64,000 bases of DNA from Meconema thalassinum (lineage: Eukaryota; Arthropoda; Insecta; Orthoptera; Tettigoniidae). Location: positions 232,706,556 through 232,770,555 of the forward strand of contig OX336398.1 in NCBI GenBank assembly GCA_946902985.2, in the 5' to 3' direction. The position numbers were made by a program, and so were the translations under genes. Below the pieces are notes generated by a model. It made no database searches. It saw only the letters and a list, made by a program, of their open reading frames with translations, and was not told the origin of the DNA. Position 1 is the stretch's first letter, and the number at the start of each line of letters is the position of its first letter. This document shows positions 11,601-23,290 of this stretch, piece after piece.

Positions 11601-12534
11601 AGCCGTGGCGTAGATTCTGGCGGTGGAAAGTGTTTCTCCTGTGGCGAGAAAATCACTTTTGTCAGTCGTCTTAAACTGCTAATATCTTCCAAAATAATTC
11701 CTCGAAATTGTTCAACTTTTCTACAGTCCTTACTGTAGCAATGCACAAGAGAATTAGCTTATAGGCGACCGCTAACTGTTCACAGCTAATCTCGTAGACG
11801 CGTTATAATGTGCGTTTCAACTTCACCTAGATTTACACACAGTAAACCTGCACTGCTTGCATACTCGACTCTCGTTTAATGCAGTGGATTCACCACGCGT
11901 TATAAAGACGACTTTTTCACTAATAATCTCACTCGACGTTTCACTGAAATAACTATTTGAGATCTGACGATTGAGCTATCAGACGATTGATGATCTGAGA
12001 GAATGAGGCTCCTCTCTTCTGCGCAAGGCCTTTTATGAACTTCATGAGGGGCGTATCTATCCCTTCCATTGCGCGTTACTGCGTCATCGCTAGAAGTTCC
12101 AACTTCGTCAATACATGACGGATTTTCAAAATTCAAAAACTGAAAATAAATTTCACCAAAATTCCAGAACAATGCCTCTACTGCAAATGGATTTCCACAA
12201 TTCTGCATTCCAAAAAGTAATAAAAACACCATAGTTTCAGCAATCTCCGTCTTCCTTCAAACTATCGTTCATTGGTTCAAGCCTCCCCTCCAATAGCATA
12301 CTTTCTTCCTCAGCAGAATTCCACGTTTCCTGCGACTGCGTCGTACATCTTGGATCTTTCTCGAATAAATGCTGACGTCACTGAGAATCTCAGCTCAAGT
12401 AGCCTGCTGGCATAACGTCTGCGTCATCCGTGCTTACGTCATGACTACCCACGTCATAACTATGACGGCCATAACTTTCTTTATAATTTCCAAAATAGCC
12501 ACCGTGGTCTCTATATAATTCAATTACGGGGGCA
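8611..12534. mobile_element. 3.9-kb TG...CA insertion, possible solo LTR
   Basis: Copy P2 reads straight through this point (in the same orientation, CATGTACCATTAAAGG), whereas P1 reads CATGTAC, then 3924 bases, then GTACCATTAAAGG. GTAC is therefore a 4-bp target duplication. The insert starts TGTCCCCGT and ends ACGGGGGCA. No ORF exceeds 110 codons and no integrase or RT motif is seen. Read on the minus strand it has a mixed-composition 5' third, a long AT-rich part, and near the end an AATAAA inside a T-rich setting (about 8950). TG...CA ends, 4-bp duplication and lack of coding fit a very long solo LTR; an unclassified DNA transposon derivative is the alternative. Confidence 0.55.
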
Positions 12535-12540
12535 GTACCA

Positions 12541-14190
12541 TTAAAGGAAAATTATTGCGTAGGTTCAATATTCAAACGTTCACTTCCATCGCATGATTAC
12601 GATACAAGAAATGAAAGCTTAATTTTAAAATTCGCACAGCCGCCATCTTGAGGTAATATAAACAATTGAACTAAATTAGATACCAATGCATTAGGCCTAC
12701 AATGAGTTTAAACATTTCCTGTACCCAGTTTCATTGCGTTTGGATCATTAAATCACGTCTATTTAAAATTTTCAACATCGCTTGGCCGCCGTATTCGTTT
12801 CGTAGTTAACCGGTTTTTGAAAGTCAAATAGATGAACTTCCGGTAGTGTCTTTTATCTCCGTACAAAATTTCAGGCTGATACCGCTAATAGTTTCAGAGA
12901 TATAGAATGCCGGTGAAAAATTTCGCACAGCCGCCATCTTGAGGTTATGTAAACAATTGAACGAAGTTAGATGTCGGTGCATTACAATGTGTATAAATAT
13001 ATACTGTACCTAGTTTTATTGTGTTTGGTTGGTTAAATCGCGAGAAACGTCTATTTAAAAGTCGCAAATTCGCTTGGCCGCCATGATGGTTTTGTAGTTA
13101 CCAGTTTTTCAAAAGTCACATAGGTGAACTTCTAGTAGTTCCCTTTATCCCCATAAAATATTGCAGGGTGATATCGGAAATAGTTTCAGCGATATTGAAT
13201 GCTGGTGAAATATTTCGCATAGCCGCCATGTTGGATTAGTGAGACGTAACAAAAATTTGAAGGACATGGTCCGGGCCGTCCGGAATAGTGCTATGAACTT
13301 ACCGAGTTTCATTGAAATCGCTCCAGCCGTTTAGATGTTATTAGGGGGGGACACATACCATCACAAAATTTCATTAAAGGACAATTATAGCCTAGGTTCA
13401 TTATTCAAACTTTCACTCCGATCGCATGATTACGACACAAGAAATAGAAACAATTAATTTCAAAATTTCGCACAGCCGCCATCTTGAGGTAATGTAAACA
13501 ATTGAACTAAATTAGATGCCAGTGCATTACAATATGTAAAATAATTTACTGTACCACATTTCACTGCGCTCAGAGAGTTAAATCACGAGAAAAGTCTATT
13601 AAAATGTTTCAAATTCGCTTGGCCGCCATGTTCGTTTTGTACTTTACAGGTTTATGAAAGTTACATAGATAAACTTGTATCAGTACCCTTTATCACCGTA
13701 CAAAATTTCAGGGTGATATCTGTAATAGTTTCGGAGATATAGAATGCCAGTGAAATATTTCGCACAGCCGCCATTTTGAGGTTATGTAAACAATTGAACT
13801 AAACTAGACTCCTGTGCATTACAATGTGTATAAACATTTGCTGTACCAAGTTTCATTGCGTTTGGATAGTTAAATCGCGAGAAAAGTCTATTTAAATGTC
13901 TCAACTTTGCTTGGCCGTCATGTTGGTTTTGTAGTTTTGTAGTTACCAGCTTTTTGAAAGTCTCATAGGTGAACTTCTAGTAGTGCCCTTTATCACCGTG
14001 CTCAATTTCAGGGCTATTTCGGTAATAGTTTCGGAGATACTGAATGCTGGTGAAATATTTCGCACATCCGCCATGTTGGATTGGCGAGACACAATAAAAT
14101 TTGAAGGGTACGGTCAGGGTCGGCCACAATAGTGCTATGATCTTACCGAGTTTAATTGTAATCGCTCTGGCCGTTTATAAGTTATTGGGG
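12541..14190 (-). repeat. Tandem duplication of the P core
   Basis: Two units of about 830 bases, 12541-13370 and 13371-14190, each begin near CATTAAAGGA and each contain two related sub-blocks of about 350 bases with GCCGCCAT motifs. Copy P2 has only one such unit, so P1 expanded internally. Confidence 0.65.
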
Positions 14191-14243
14191 ACACACACAC
14201 ACACACCTCACACACACACACGCACACGCACACACACACGGAC
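14191..14243 (+). repeat. CA microsatellite
   Basis: A (CA)n-type tract directly inside the hairpin end of P1. Copies P2, R1, R2, Q1 and Q2 carry a comparable simple-repeat tract at the same place. Confidence 0.85.
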
Positions 14244-14548
14244 AAAAGGTGATCTCATAAGTCTATTTTTTTTTTTCATAAAATGAAAAGAGTCTAAAAA
14301 TTAAGGGATTACATGTTTCACTCCTAGAGTGAGCATTATCATTCCGTATCTGTGAGGGAAATAGCTCTAGAAAACACTACCCAACCTGCAGTGACACCCA
14401 CAGACAGACTCTACCCTCTAAAAACAAAACAAAACGCCAGAAAACTAAGTATAAATTGTAACAATTATTGATAAGTATTAAGTCACTAGGCACCCGAAAA
14501 CTCCTCAGGAGGTAACTGATTTTATAAAAGCTACTCATATTCAAAGAA

Positions 14549-15121
14549 TTATTCTTTAGAGTAGTAGTCTGAGCAGCCAGTAGACATTACACACTTCAGA
14601 TAGTTATCAATATCAGATCTTTCAACACATTTATAACAGACATACAATATTTCGTATGTTGTACATACGCTCTGTTCGTGTAGTCGAGATAGTGGAAGTA
14701 AACACAGTTGTACACGTGATTGCAGGACTGCCCGCAAGGGGTGCATAGAGCTGTGTCCGTTGAACGTACAGTGCTGTGTATACCTAGAGCTCTGCGCATC
14801 CACAGTTTTGTTATCCGAATCCGCATCCAATACAATAATATTTTTATCTTTTAGGATAAAGCATAAAGTATTAATAAAGCAACAAATTTGTACATTTGAG
14901 GAGAAAGTCGCTCCACTAGTCTGTGTGTGAATCGCAAGACAGTTTAGTCCCTCTGAGTACCGGCAAGTCAAACAGTGGGTGACTATTATAACACTTAATC
15001 GTTGGTTATACCCACGCGGGCCAGCGCAGGTATAAAGGATTTTTTTTATCATTTTAAATGATCTTGTCGACTTCGTCGTTACGCTGGGGTCTGGCGTTAC
15101 GTTACGGTGACGGGACGACAT
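14549..15121 (-). CDS. Doubtful 190-codon ORF, no known domain
   Basis: An uninterrupted frame from an ATG (MSSRHRN) to a stop; it stays open 21 codons further upstream without another ATG. The product is Ser/Thr/Cys-rich with no signal peptide, membrane segment or motif I recognise. It is the longest frame in the window with no transposon explanation, but it could be chance in DNA of this composition. No splice or promoter context supports it. Confidence 0.15.
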   Translation of the reverse strand: MSSRHRNVTPDPSVTTKSTRSFKMIKKILYTCAGPRGYNQRLSVIIVTHCLTCRYSEGLNCLAIHTQTSGATFSSNVQICCFINTLCFILKDKNIIVLDADSDNKTVDAQSSRYTQHCTFNGHSSMHPLRAVLQSRVQLCLLPLSRLHEQSVCTTYEILYVCYKCVERSDIDNYLKCVMSTGCSDYYSKE

Positions 15122-15184
15122 GTACCCAGATGCACTGAGGTGTGTGACGTCATAGTACTGCTTGGTGCATGTGTTCCCCGACAA

Positions 15185-16179
15185 TCTCTACTTCGTTAGT
15201 ATAAGACAAAAATCCCCGATTCTTGGATGTCACGGGTAATCTCGAGAACCACTGGAAGGATTTTGATGCGGTTTTCACCATTCTGTAAAGGATATCTCGA
15301 GGAAAGATTCTGTAGAAATTAATTTATGTATGATCAAAGGAAGCCAAGCATTAACGATTTCAGTGAAAAAGTCGAAAACAAATTTGACGTCCGTGTGCTT
15401 CTTAAGCTTACGCTTGGCAAACCGTTAAAATTATCAATATACTTTGAGCGTAAGAATTGGTCAGCATGAAAAGTTCTACAAAAGGGTCCGCGAGAGCATA
15501 TGTCTCTCTTCAATACATCGCCCACTATAAGTGTTTTTAGACTGGATGGAAGGGGCACGTCCCCGCGCGCTCTGGTGAGCGTGCGGCATCTCGCCCTTGG
15601 ATTGCACTTGCCGTTCGCAAGTAATTTGAAACAAGATAAACAATATAAGTATTACGCAGATAATTTTCTAACATGTCAAGAGTCATTGGCTTAGAGCGAA
15701 GCGAGAAGCCTCCAGCCTTTCTAGCATTTTTCAGCATTTGTAGCATTTAAAATGATACAAAGTCTAGTCTTTCAGACTGACTGTCACTTTCTTTTTGACA
15801 TAAGTCCACACTAATTGGGGATATTTCCATGGCTGGCTTCTCTCACTTCTCTATTATTCTCGTACAATCCAAGCGAAAGCAAGTAGGGAAATATCAAGAA
15901 ACGAGAAAGACGTAGATTTTAGCAAAAAGCTAAAATATTTTTTTTAAATCCAGTTTAACTTTGTATTCTATAAACTATCCGCAAATTTACCCTAAATATT
16001 ATCCGCAGCTTATCCGTTTTCCCCACAGCCATTCAAACTATATCCGCATTGCGAAAAATATTGCGGATATCCACATCCGCACAGGGCTTCATTAATAGCC
16101 TACATGTGAAGCGGGCTGATTTATCTGTTACATGCCACAACGCTGTTTATTTATTGTTCGTTATATATTTATTTAATTA
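15185..16179. other. Unassigned, no gene seen
   Basis: Short ORFs only. The 15190-15330 part reads like a dispersed repeat leader (TCACGGGTAATCTCGAGAAC), but no second copy is present here to confirm it. Confidence 0.3.
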
Positions 16180-16191
16180 TTAATTAGTTCT

Positions 16192-16523
16192 AAAAGCCTC
16201 CGTGGCTTAGGCGGCAGCACGCCAGCCTCTCACCGCTGGGTCCGTGGTTCAAATCCCGGTCACTCCATGTGAGATCTGTGCTGGACAAAACGGAGGCAGA
16301 CAGGTTTTTCTCCGAGTACTCCGGTTTTCCCTGTCGAAATTTCATTCCAGCAACACTCTCCACTATCATTTCATCTCATCTGTCATTCATTTAATCATCG
16401 CCCCAGAGGAGTGCGTCAGGCCTCGGCAGCCGGCACAGTTCATATCCTCGCCGCTAGATGGGGGGCTTCATTCACTCCATTCCTGACCCGGTCGGAGACT
16501 GGAAGCAGGCTGTGGATTTTCAT
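16192..16523 (+). mobile_element. Full-length tRNA-derived SINE with 12-bp duplication
   Basis: Head: GCCTCCGTGGCTTAGGCGGC (A-box region) and GTGGTTCAAATCCCGG (B box). A body of about 250 bases follows, ending GTGGATTTTCA. Perfect 12-bp direct repeats TTAATTAGTTCT flank it at 16180-16191 and 16524-16535. Box spacing and the target duplication are those expected of a Pol III-transcribed SINE inserted by LINE machinery. The perfect duplication suggests a fairly recent insertion. Confidence 0.88.
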
Positions 16524-16535
16524 TTAATTAGTTCT

Positions 16536-17100
16536 CAACTGCTAATGACAGACAACAGTATACAGTGCAGCAAGTCTTGTATATTCTAGGGCTACGGCAT
16601 GACTCATGATCTCGGAGCTTCTTGGCTACCCCTGTCAGGCAGAGTCGATGACGTGAACTGTGCGTGTATCCCTGTCCGAGTAGCCAGGGGCACTGTCTCA
16701 ACTTGTAACGTGTTTTTCGAGGGTATTTTACGCCACTGACATAAGTCAGTAGGAAGCCATTCAATGTTTATTTACGCGGCAACTTGTTTAGCCAAGATAT
16801 GTTTCATGTAACTTATTATTATTATTAAGGTATTGTTTTGGAGCGTTTTTTATAAGATTATAAGTATACAGATAGGTTTTCGATGTTATAGATAACACTA
16901 TCAAGCGAATTATTATGAACAACATTATCACGGAAAATTATATGATTACGGATTTTTGTCAGTTAGAGTTTATTGTGAGAGAGATAAGTCATTGGGAATT
17001 CAGCTACAGGTATATCCTTGTCGAGAAGCGTGACGCAAGCCGTGGGGAACTTCCAGTTGGGTGCATCAAGAATAGGCGAAATGGCCTGGACCGGTAATCG
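16536..17100. other. Unassigned, no gene seen
   Basis: No recognised feature apart from a short ATT run near 16817. Confidence 0.3.
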
Positions 17101-17124
17101 ACATCGTCGCGCCGAGTGTATTGA

Positions 17125-17440
17125 CCCTTAGGTGGGGAGTATCGCGTGGTGGCTCAGCCAATCAGTGGAGACCGGGCGAGTAGAAAACGGCTCCGGAGAG
17201 GGGGTTCGGCGAGTGCATATATTGTTTGCGCGCCGAGAAGGGAGGACGATTATCATTGTAAAACTTGACCGTTGTGGTTGCTCGTGTGGTTGGTTCCGGT
17301 GTGATCGGACCATAACTTAACATTTCTACAACAATCTCCACAACTGACGAAGAAGATGGCGACGTCCAGAAGGCTGTGGGAGCTCTCTTCAGCATCAAGT
17401 ACGAGGGAAATGCCACGGCAATTTCCAATGGTAAGCGCGA
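17125..17440 (+). promoter_or_regulatory. Candidate CpG-rich promoter and short first exon
   Basis: The patch is clearly richer in CG dinucleotides than its surroundings. It contains GCCAATC (17157-17163), a TATA-like CATATATT (17216-17223), an ATG in good context (AAGATGGCG, ATG at 17356) and, 25 codons later, a consensus splice donor (ATG/GTAAGC at 17430/17431). A second frame over the same bases encodes DEEDGD, QKAVGAL and SIKYEGN, which looks more protein-like but lacks an ATG. No downstream exon is found. It could be a host gene start or a repeat that mimics one. Confidence 0.25.
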
Positions 17441-18292
17441 ATGTCTCAGAACTACATAATCTCTCGCTTCATTGTTTCTTATTCGGTATTTCAGTAACTT
17501 CTTAGCTTGGGAATAATAGTAAAATCAGTAATTTATCCGACTCCGTTTTTACGTAATTCTCTAGTGGTAAATTCAAATCGTTACGCTCCAATTTAAATTT
17601 ATTATTATTATTATTAATATTAATATTAAAATTGCCACGACTTGTTTTTTATATAATAAATTCATTTCTTATACTATGCAATCTTTGCTTTCAGTAGGTA
17701 GCAATAGATATAGACCAAATTCCTTGTCCTGATACAATTTTTAGTTGGGTTAATGATCAAACCATATCACGATCTGAGTGTGAAGATTCTTAAAGGTGTT
17801 CTGCCAGAGCTAGGTGATGTTAAATATAAATTTAGATTTCAACTTAGCGTTGAGGTCTTGGCGCCCATTAATACAACATATCTTAGTCAGAGTAAACATT
17901 ACATTTATCAACTCAAACGTGGGACTTGTTGTGGTTTTTCCACACTCTCCCCAGGAAAACAGTTACACTTGTCACCCAACAGAGGGGTCACCAGTGAACC
18001 CGTTACACTTGTACGCTCAACGTGGATCTAAAGAAAAAATTACAAACTCGACGAATAGACTTTGGATTTTTTTACCATCATCACAACACAGTACTCGTAG
18101 TTCATATTAGTTTACAATTCTCCAGCAGTTTAGAGCTTATCACAGCAACACTAGCTACACCTTTATACATTAGTTTGGGGGAGGAACACTGTTACGTTGA
18201 TGGGATCGTAATTTCTAGGTTTTGCAACATTAACGTAAATAGTTCTTTATTTTGTGCTTAATGCCTTAATATTTATGAACAATACTTAGAAT
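17441..18292. other. Unassigned, no gene seen
   Basis: AT-rich. Overlapping ORFs of 79-98 codons at 17753-18261 show no known motif. Confidence 0.3.
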
Positions 18293-18302
18293 ACTTATTA
18301 AG

Positions 18303-18819
18303 TTTGGTTGGTTGGGTCCTCAATTTAGAGGCTGCAACAACGCGGTCATGTAGGCCCGTGTACTTTGGGTGTGTGTAGAATTCGTCTGATAACCGGTGTT
18401 AATTGTTATGACTGTATGAGTGTGTGTCATCTGTTTTTAATTCAAGTAAGGACTGCAGACGATAATTTCAACTAGTTCCTACTTTCTCTACCAAATGCTA
18501 CCATCAACGACACCTAGCTGTTAACTTGGCTACTACTAGATGCCATCATAACCAGCGCCAGGTGACGAACTTTGGAACATAAGAGCTATAATCAAACCTG
18601 ACCTACAAATTTTGCTTCACATAAGTTTAGTCAGTGGAAGGTTCTTTTACACACCATAAATCTATGACATGGGTTCACCGACTTTACTTCCCCTCCAAAG
18701 GAAGGCATACTGAGGGATATTTAACGCTCTTAAAAAATCCGACGACTTCGGCCTGGTTTGAACCCGCGATCTTGTGCGTAGAAGCTCAGCATGCTACCAA
18801 CAACGTCACTGAAGCCACC
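18303..18819 (-). mobile_element. Full-length SINE C, 517 bp
   Basis: On the minus strand the head reads with an A-box-like stretch and a B box GGTTCAAACC, then a body with GGAGGGGAAGTAAAG and a tail rich in CCAACCAACC. Flanks ACTTATTAAG (18293-18302) and ACTTACTAAG (18820-18829) are a 10-bp target duplication with one mismatch. Confidence 0.82.
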
Positions 18820-19039
18820 ACTTACTAAGATTTCTGACGGGTTTTCTTGTATTTTGTTTTTGGAGAGCAGAGACTGTCTGTGGTTGTCACTGTAGGTTTG
18901 GTAGTGTTTTGAAGAGCTATTTGTCTTTCATATTGGAATCCGATCATGCTCGCTTGGCAATTCAAACATAGCATCCATTAGTAATTGAAAGTATTAAGTG
19001 TTCACCGACTGAAAGTTAAAATATCAATAGATATACGTC

Positions 19040-19145
19040 GATCATATAAGCAGGTGTAATGACAAGGTTGAACAGAATCATGAAAGATTTTGTACCAGCT
19101 ATCACAACAGCTCTCTTGTCGGTAAGTGTAGTGTGATACGGGCCA
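19040..19145 (+). repeat. Dispersed repeat G, copy 1
   Basis: Shares AGCAGGTGTAATGAC, GATTTTGTACCAGC and GTGTGATACGGGCC with 55400-55510. Unclassified. Confidence 0.6.
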
Positions 19146-20545
19146 TATGCAAACCCAAGGTAGACATGTTACTAAACGATTTTTACTTCTTTGGGCCCTT
19201 TCTGACCTAGGGAATCATATTATGATATCCTCCACCCACCTTGTAAAGTAATGAATGGAAAATAAACAAGGAACATAGTGAAACACATGCAATTTCTAGT
19301 ACTGGAGATAAGTTCTTCGTAGATCTCCGGCCAGTGGTCTAGTTGGAGAAGAGTGAACTTATCGACACTCACTTAATTTGAATATTGCTTGAGGATCTAC
19401 TATTTAGGTCCGCTCAAGTTCTACCGCGCTCTATATTGTTATACTTACAAAAGAATAGAAACGTTGAGAAGATGTTAATTTATTGGTTACCAACACCTAA
19501 GTAATTACAATACTTTTACACGAAGTCTTAAATTATGAGGAGTCTGTCTAATATAGAGACAGCTCACCTAGCAGCGACCACCTGGTCTGGTTGAAAGTAA
19601 TGAAGTTGTTACTTGTTGTGAAGAGAGCGATTCTGAGCTCTGCATCAGTATATAAACTATAACTTCCTCTGGAGAGAGAGAAGCTGTCACATGTAGAGAT
19701 TCACCAATGGCGTGTATCTCTAGTGGTAGGAGGGGGTGGTAGCCAATCAGACCATAAGCGTTGGCGCTTGGTTAGCCTGACCTTACAATTGTTGTGGAAA
19801 CGTCAATACTAAGAATTATTATGAGAAAGGAACAGAAATATGTGTCCCTTGTGAAATTGCGGAGACAGTCTGGAAAGTTAGGAATGTTCGCTGTGACCAA
19901 CTCCCAGTTTAAGTCTTCTAAGAAATCTCTAATGGAAATATGTCCACTTATCACAAATGTATGCTTTTAGTTTATACAGGGTCTGCCCGTGGGTTTGGAG
20001 AGAGCTGGTGTAACATTCTGACTTCCTTGAGAGAAAATATACTGTGTTTCTTGTGAACAACAGGAATGATAATAATAATAATTATTATCATTTAAAAACC
20101 AAAATTTGTAAGGGAGGTTTCTTGGTCATGGCTAGTAAGGGGTTTACAGGGTGGCGGACATGAATCCGGAAGTCGAATAAAGTTAAGATTACCTCGAGGC
20201 TCTGGCTGACGATATTCGCACTCAAACTGAGGCTGGTAAAATAGCGTCATCTTAACCAATCAGAGGTATTTGTCTTCCTCCACTCATCTTGGGAACAAGG
20301 AGGCTGTCCCCCTCTCTCTTCCTTCTCAAATGAAGCCAAGAGCTAACTGTTCCTCTCTCTCTCCTCCTTTCTTTTAGGCTTGACAAAAGAGCTCGCTCCT
20401 TCACACCGGAGTCTCACACCATTTTCTCAGGGTCTCACACCTACTGTAACGTCGCTTGTCCATCATGGCGGTCAAGCACTTTACACTTGTGCCAAGATTC
20501 CGCCGCTCTCTTCAAGCTCTTTGCCCAGTTTTGATCATAATTTTA
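19146..20545. other. Unassigned, no gene seen
   Basis: No gene or family recognised; a pyrimidine-rich stretch with CTCTCTC lies near 20310-20400. Confidence 0.3.
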
Positions 20546-20547
20546 TT

Positions 20548-20612
20548 CTCTCATGAGGTTGCTCTCAGGAAACGCATCCAGCTGTATAAACCACCTGCCA
20601 CGCTGAAATGCA
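20548..20612 (+). repeat. SINE B-prime tail fragment
   Basis: CTCATGAGGTTGCTCTCAGG and the bases after it parallel CTCATGAGGTTGGCGTCAGG at 55090. A short diverged scrap. Confidence 0.4.
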
Positions 20613-20654
20613 TAGTAGGCCTACATCATTCCCAACGCTATGGAAATACATGGC

Positions 20655-21090
20655 ATGTATTCATTCATTCATTCATTCAATAAATTAATCATTTATTTAT
20701 TCATTTATATATTTACCTATTTATTTATTAGTATTTTTATTTAATCATCGTTTATTTATGTGTTACATTGTTTATTTATTTATTTGTTTATTTGTTTATT
20801 AATTAATTCCTTATTTATTTATTTATTTATTTTTCTAGTTATTCATTTATTGGTTTATTTGTAAATTTACTTTTTGTTTGTTTATTTCTTGTTTATTTGT
20901 TTATTAATTCATTCATCATTTATTTATCAAATTATTAATTTGTTTATTTGTTTATTTGATTACTTATTTGTTTATTTGTTTAACTATTTATTAATTTATT
21001 TGTTTATTCATTCATTTTATTAGTTATGTATTCATTTGTTCATTTATTTGTTTATTCATTCTTCATTTATGTATTTATTTATCTAATTAA
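20655..21090 (+). repeat. TTTA/TTTG low-complexity tract
   Basis: Over 400 bases of irregular TTTATTTATTTG tetranucleotide repeats ending at the hairpin start of copy P2. A short similar tract follows P2 at 22419-22500. Confidence 0.85.
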
Positions 21091-21091
21091 G

Positions 21092-22418
21092 TATTAGCCT
21101 ATTTTCAATTTTGAAAAATGGGCTTCTGAGATCACCTTTTGACCGTGTGTGTGTGCGTGTGTGATGGTGTGTGTGTGTGTCCCCCCTAATAACTTCTAAA
21201 CGGCTGGAGCTATTTCAATGAAACTCGGTAAGTTTATAGCACTATTCCGGACGACCCTGACCGTGCCCTTCAAATTTTGTTACGTCTCACCAATCCAACA
21301 TGGCGGCTGTGCGAAATATTTCACCAGCATTCAATATCTCCGAAACTATTACCGATATCACCCTGGAATTTTTACGGTGATAAAGGGAACTACTAGAATT
21401 TCACCTATGAGACTTTTGAAAAACCGGTAACTACAAAACTAACATGGCGGCCACGCGAATTTGCGACATTCAAATAGACGTTTCTCGTGATTTAACCAAC
21501 CAAACGCAATAAAACTTGGTACAGTATATGTTTATACAAATTGTAATGCACCGACATCTAACATGGTTCAATTGTTTACATAACCACAAGATGGCGGCTG
21601 TGCGAAATATTTCACCGGCATTCTATATCTCTGAAACTATTAGCGGTATCACCCTGAAATTTTGTACGGAGATAAAGGGTACTATGTTTATACACATTGT
21701 AATACACTGGTATCTAATTTAGTTCAATTGTTTACATAACCTCAAGATGGTGGCTGTGTGAATATTAAAATTACGTTTTTATATCTTGTGCCGTAATCAT
21801 GCGATCGAAGTGAAAGTTTGAATAATGAACCTACGCTATCATTTTCCTTTAATGGTACATGACTCTATGGCCTATACATTTAACAATGCAACATAGCGAC
21901 CATCCGAAATATTAAGATGGCTCTGAATATCTACGAATCTATTATAGCAATCAAACTGATTTTTTTATGTTCATAGGGGCTATGAACTTAAGTTCACGTA
22001 TAGGACTCTCAATAACCTGGTGATCACAATTTAACCATCCGAGTGCAGTGAAACTTGGTACAGTAAATCCTTACACGAAAGTTAATCCACTGGCATCTAA
22101 TTTATTTCAATTGTTTCCATAACCACAAGATGGCAGCTGTGCGAAATTTTAAAATCTCGTTTTTACTTCTAGTGTCCTAATCATGCGATTGAAGTTTTAA
22201 TACCACACGTACACAATAATCTTCATGTAACAGTACATAACTCTAAGACCTACATATATAAAAATCCAACATGGCGACAATGCGAAATATTTAGTTGGTT
22301 CTCAATATCTACGAATCTATTACAGCAATCAAACTGAAATTTTGTATGTTGATCGTGGCAATTTACATAAGTAGGATATATGAAAATAGGTTGTATTGTA
22401 CTTCACGGAACGATTTAT
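21092..22418 (+). mobile_element. Double-hairpin element, copy P2
   Basis: Starts with the hairpin AGCCTATTTTCAATTTTGAA, then a TG tract, then CGGCTGGAGC and GCCGCCAT-rich blocks, and ends with the small hairpin CTTCACGGAAC. Uninterrupted, so it serves as the empty-site reference for the P1 insertion. Non-coding; ORFs of 70-79 codons inside have no known domain. Confidence 0.72.
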
Positions 22419-22509
22419 TTGTTTATTTATTTATTCATTCATTGAATATTTTATTTATTTATTTATGTATTTATTATTTTTTTATATTTTTATTTACTCC
22501 AAAGAGTGC

Positions 22510-22870
22510 AGTCCATACAATATTCCAAATCTAAATCAATCAATGGGCATCTCATAAATTTAAAGTTGAAAATCTATATTGTCCAGCCATTCTATAGCCT
22601 TTGTATGGACTTGCCCATAGTCTTCCAGCGGTCCCAAGTTACAACACTTGTTAACAATATGACGGATGGTTTGCGTTTCCGTACCACAGTCATAGTTTGC
22701 TGGTTGGTTCGTACTCTGTTTAAGGCAGATCAAAACCTGTGCTGGTGGGTGTTGGTCACAATTCCTGTGACACGTTAAACCCTCTCGCAATCAGCTCTTG
22801 GGTTTTAATAAGTTTATGAAGACAAGGCTTAGCAGTTTGTTATGAAAATATATTACTTTTGGAACAACCC
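22510..22870 (-). pseudogene. LINE 'Y' C-terminal tail scrap
   Basis: The minus strand encodes NYDCGTETQTIRHIVNKC and then EWLDNIDFQL just before a stop, the zinc-knuckle-like Cys/His tail that ends many insect LINE proteins. Upstream in frame are traces of HKLIKTQELIARGFN. Stops interrupt the frame. Confidence 0.6.
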
Positions 22871-23164
22871 TCATTTAAGGTCTAATAGCTCAAAGCTTTC
22901 ATTTGTCAACAAATAGTGTCATCATAATAATTGTACACTTAAAATAAGCCTCGGGTTGGCTAAATGGCTTGCTTACCCCATCATAAAATGTATCTTCCAT
23001 CTTATTCCTCTCACCTCAGTCTCTTTTTGCTTGCCTTCCATTCATTCTACACACCTTCTATCTCTCTCAGACACTCTTCTTCTCAAATTAAGCCTCAAGC
23101 AAACAGCTTTCCCCTCGTCATTCTCAGGTTCGCATGGCCTGTGAAACAATTAATACAAGTAATG
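22871..23164. other. Unassigned, no gene seen
   Basis: Pyrimidine-rich stretch near 22980-23110; nothing recognised. Confidence 0.3.
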
Positions 23165-23290
23165 TCGTCGTAAGTAAATTCTAGCGTGTCAATAGTATTA
23201 CTAATACAGCCACCAAAAACACGAGTTATCAGACAACATTCTACACACACCAAAATACACGGGGCTAAATGACCACGATGTTTTATCTCC
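23165..23290 (+). repeat. SINE C tail fragment
   Basis: ATTCTACACACACCAAAATA followed by CACGGGGCTAAATGACC matches the tail side of SINE C (compare 36810-36860). Head absent. Confidence 0.6.

Larger units (their letters stand above)
8426..14300 (-). mobile_element. Double-hairpin element, copy P1 (interrupted)
   Basis: The left end is CAAGTAGTTTCCTGAAAAAC, a small hairpin. The right end is a hairpin around 14255-14300 next to a CA tract. The core is a set of related blocks carrying GCCGCCATCTTGAGG and GCCGCCATGTTGG. Its two parts (8426-8610 and 12535-14300) align continuously with copy P2 at 21092-22418 in the opposite orientation. The whole is non-coding. A 3.9-kb insertion lies at 8611-12534. 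Confidence 0.7.

Noticed and set aside
8611..12534. Two-LTR retrotransposon
   Set aside because: I found no direct repeat between the two ends, so it cannot be called as LTR-internal-LTR.
14549..15184. 211-codon minus-strand ORF as a solid gene
   Set aside because: It begins at TTG, has no ATG for 21 codons, no domain and no gene context; kept only as a doubtful 190-codon entry.
20655..21090. Telomere- or origin-like AT repeat
   Set aside because: Irregular TTTA/TTTG low complexity; no TTAGG units.
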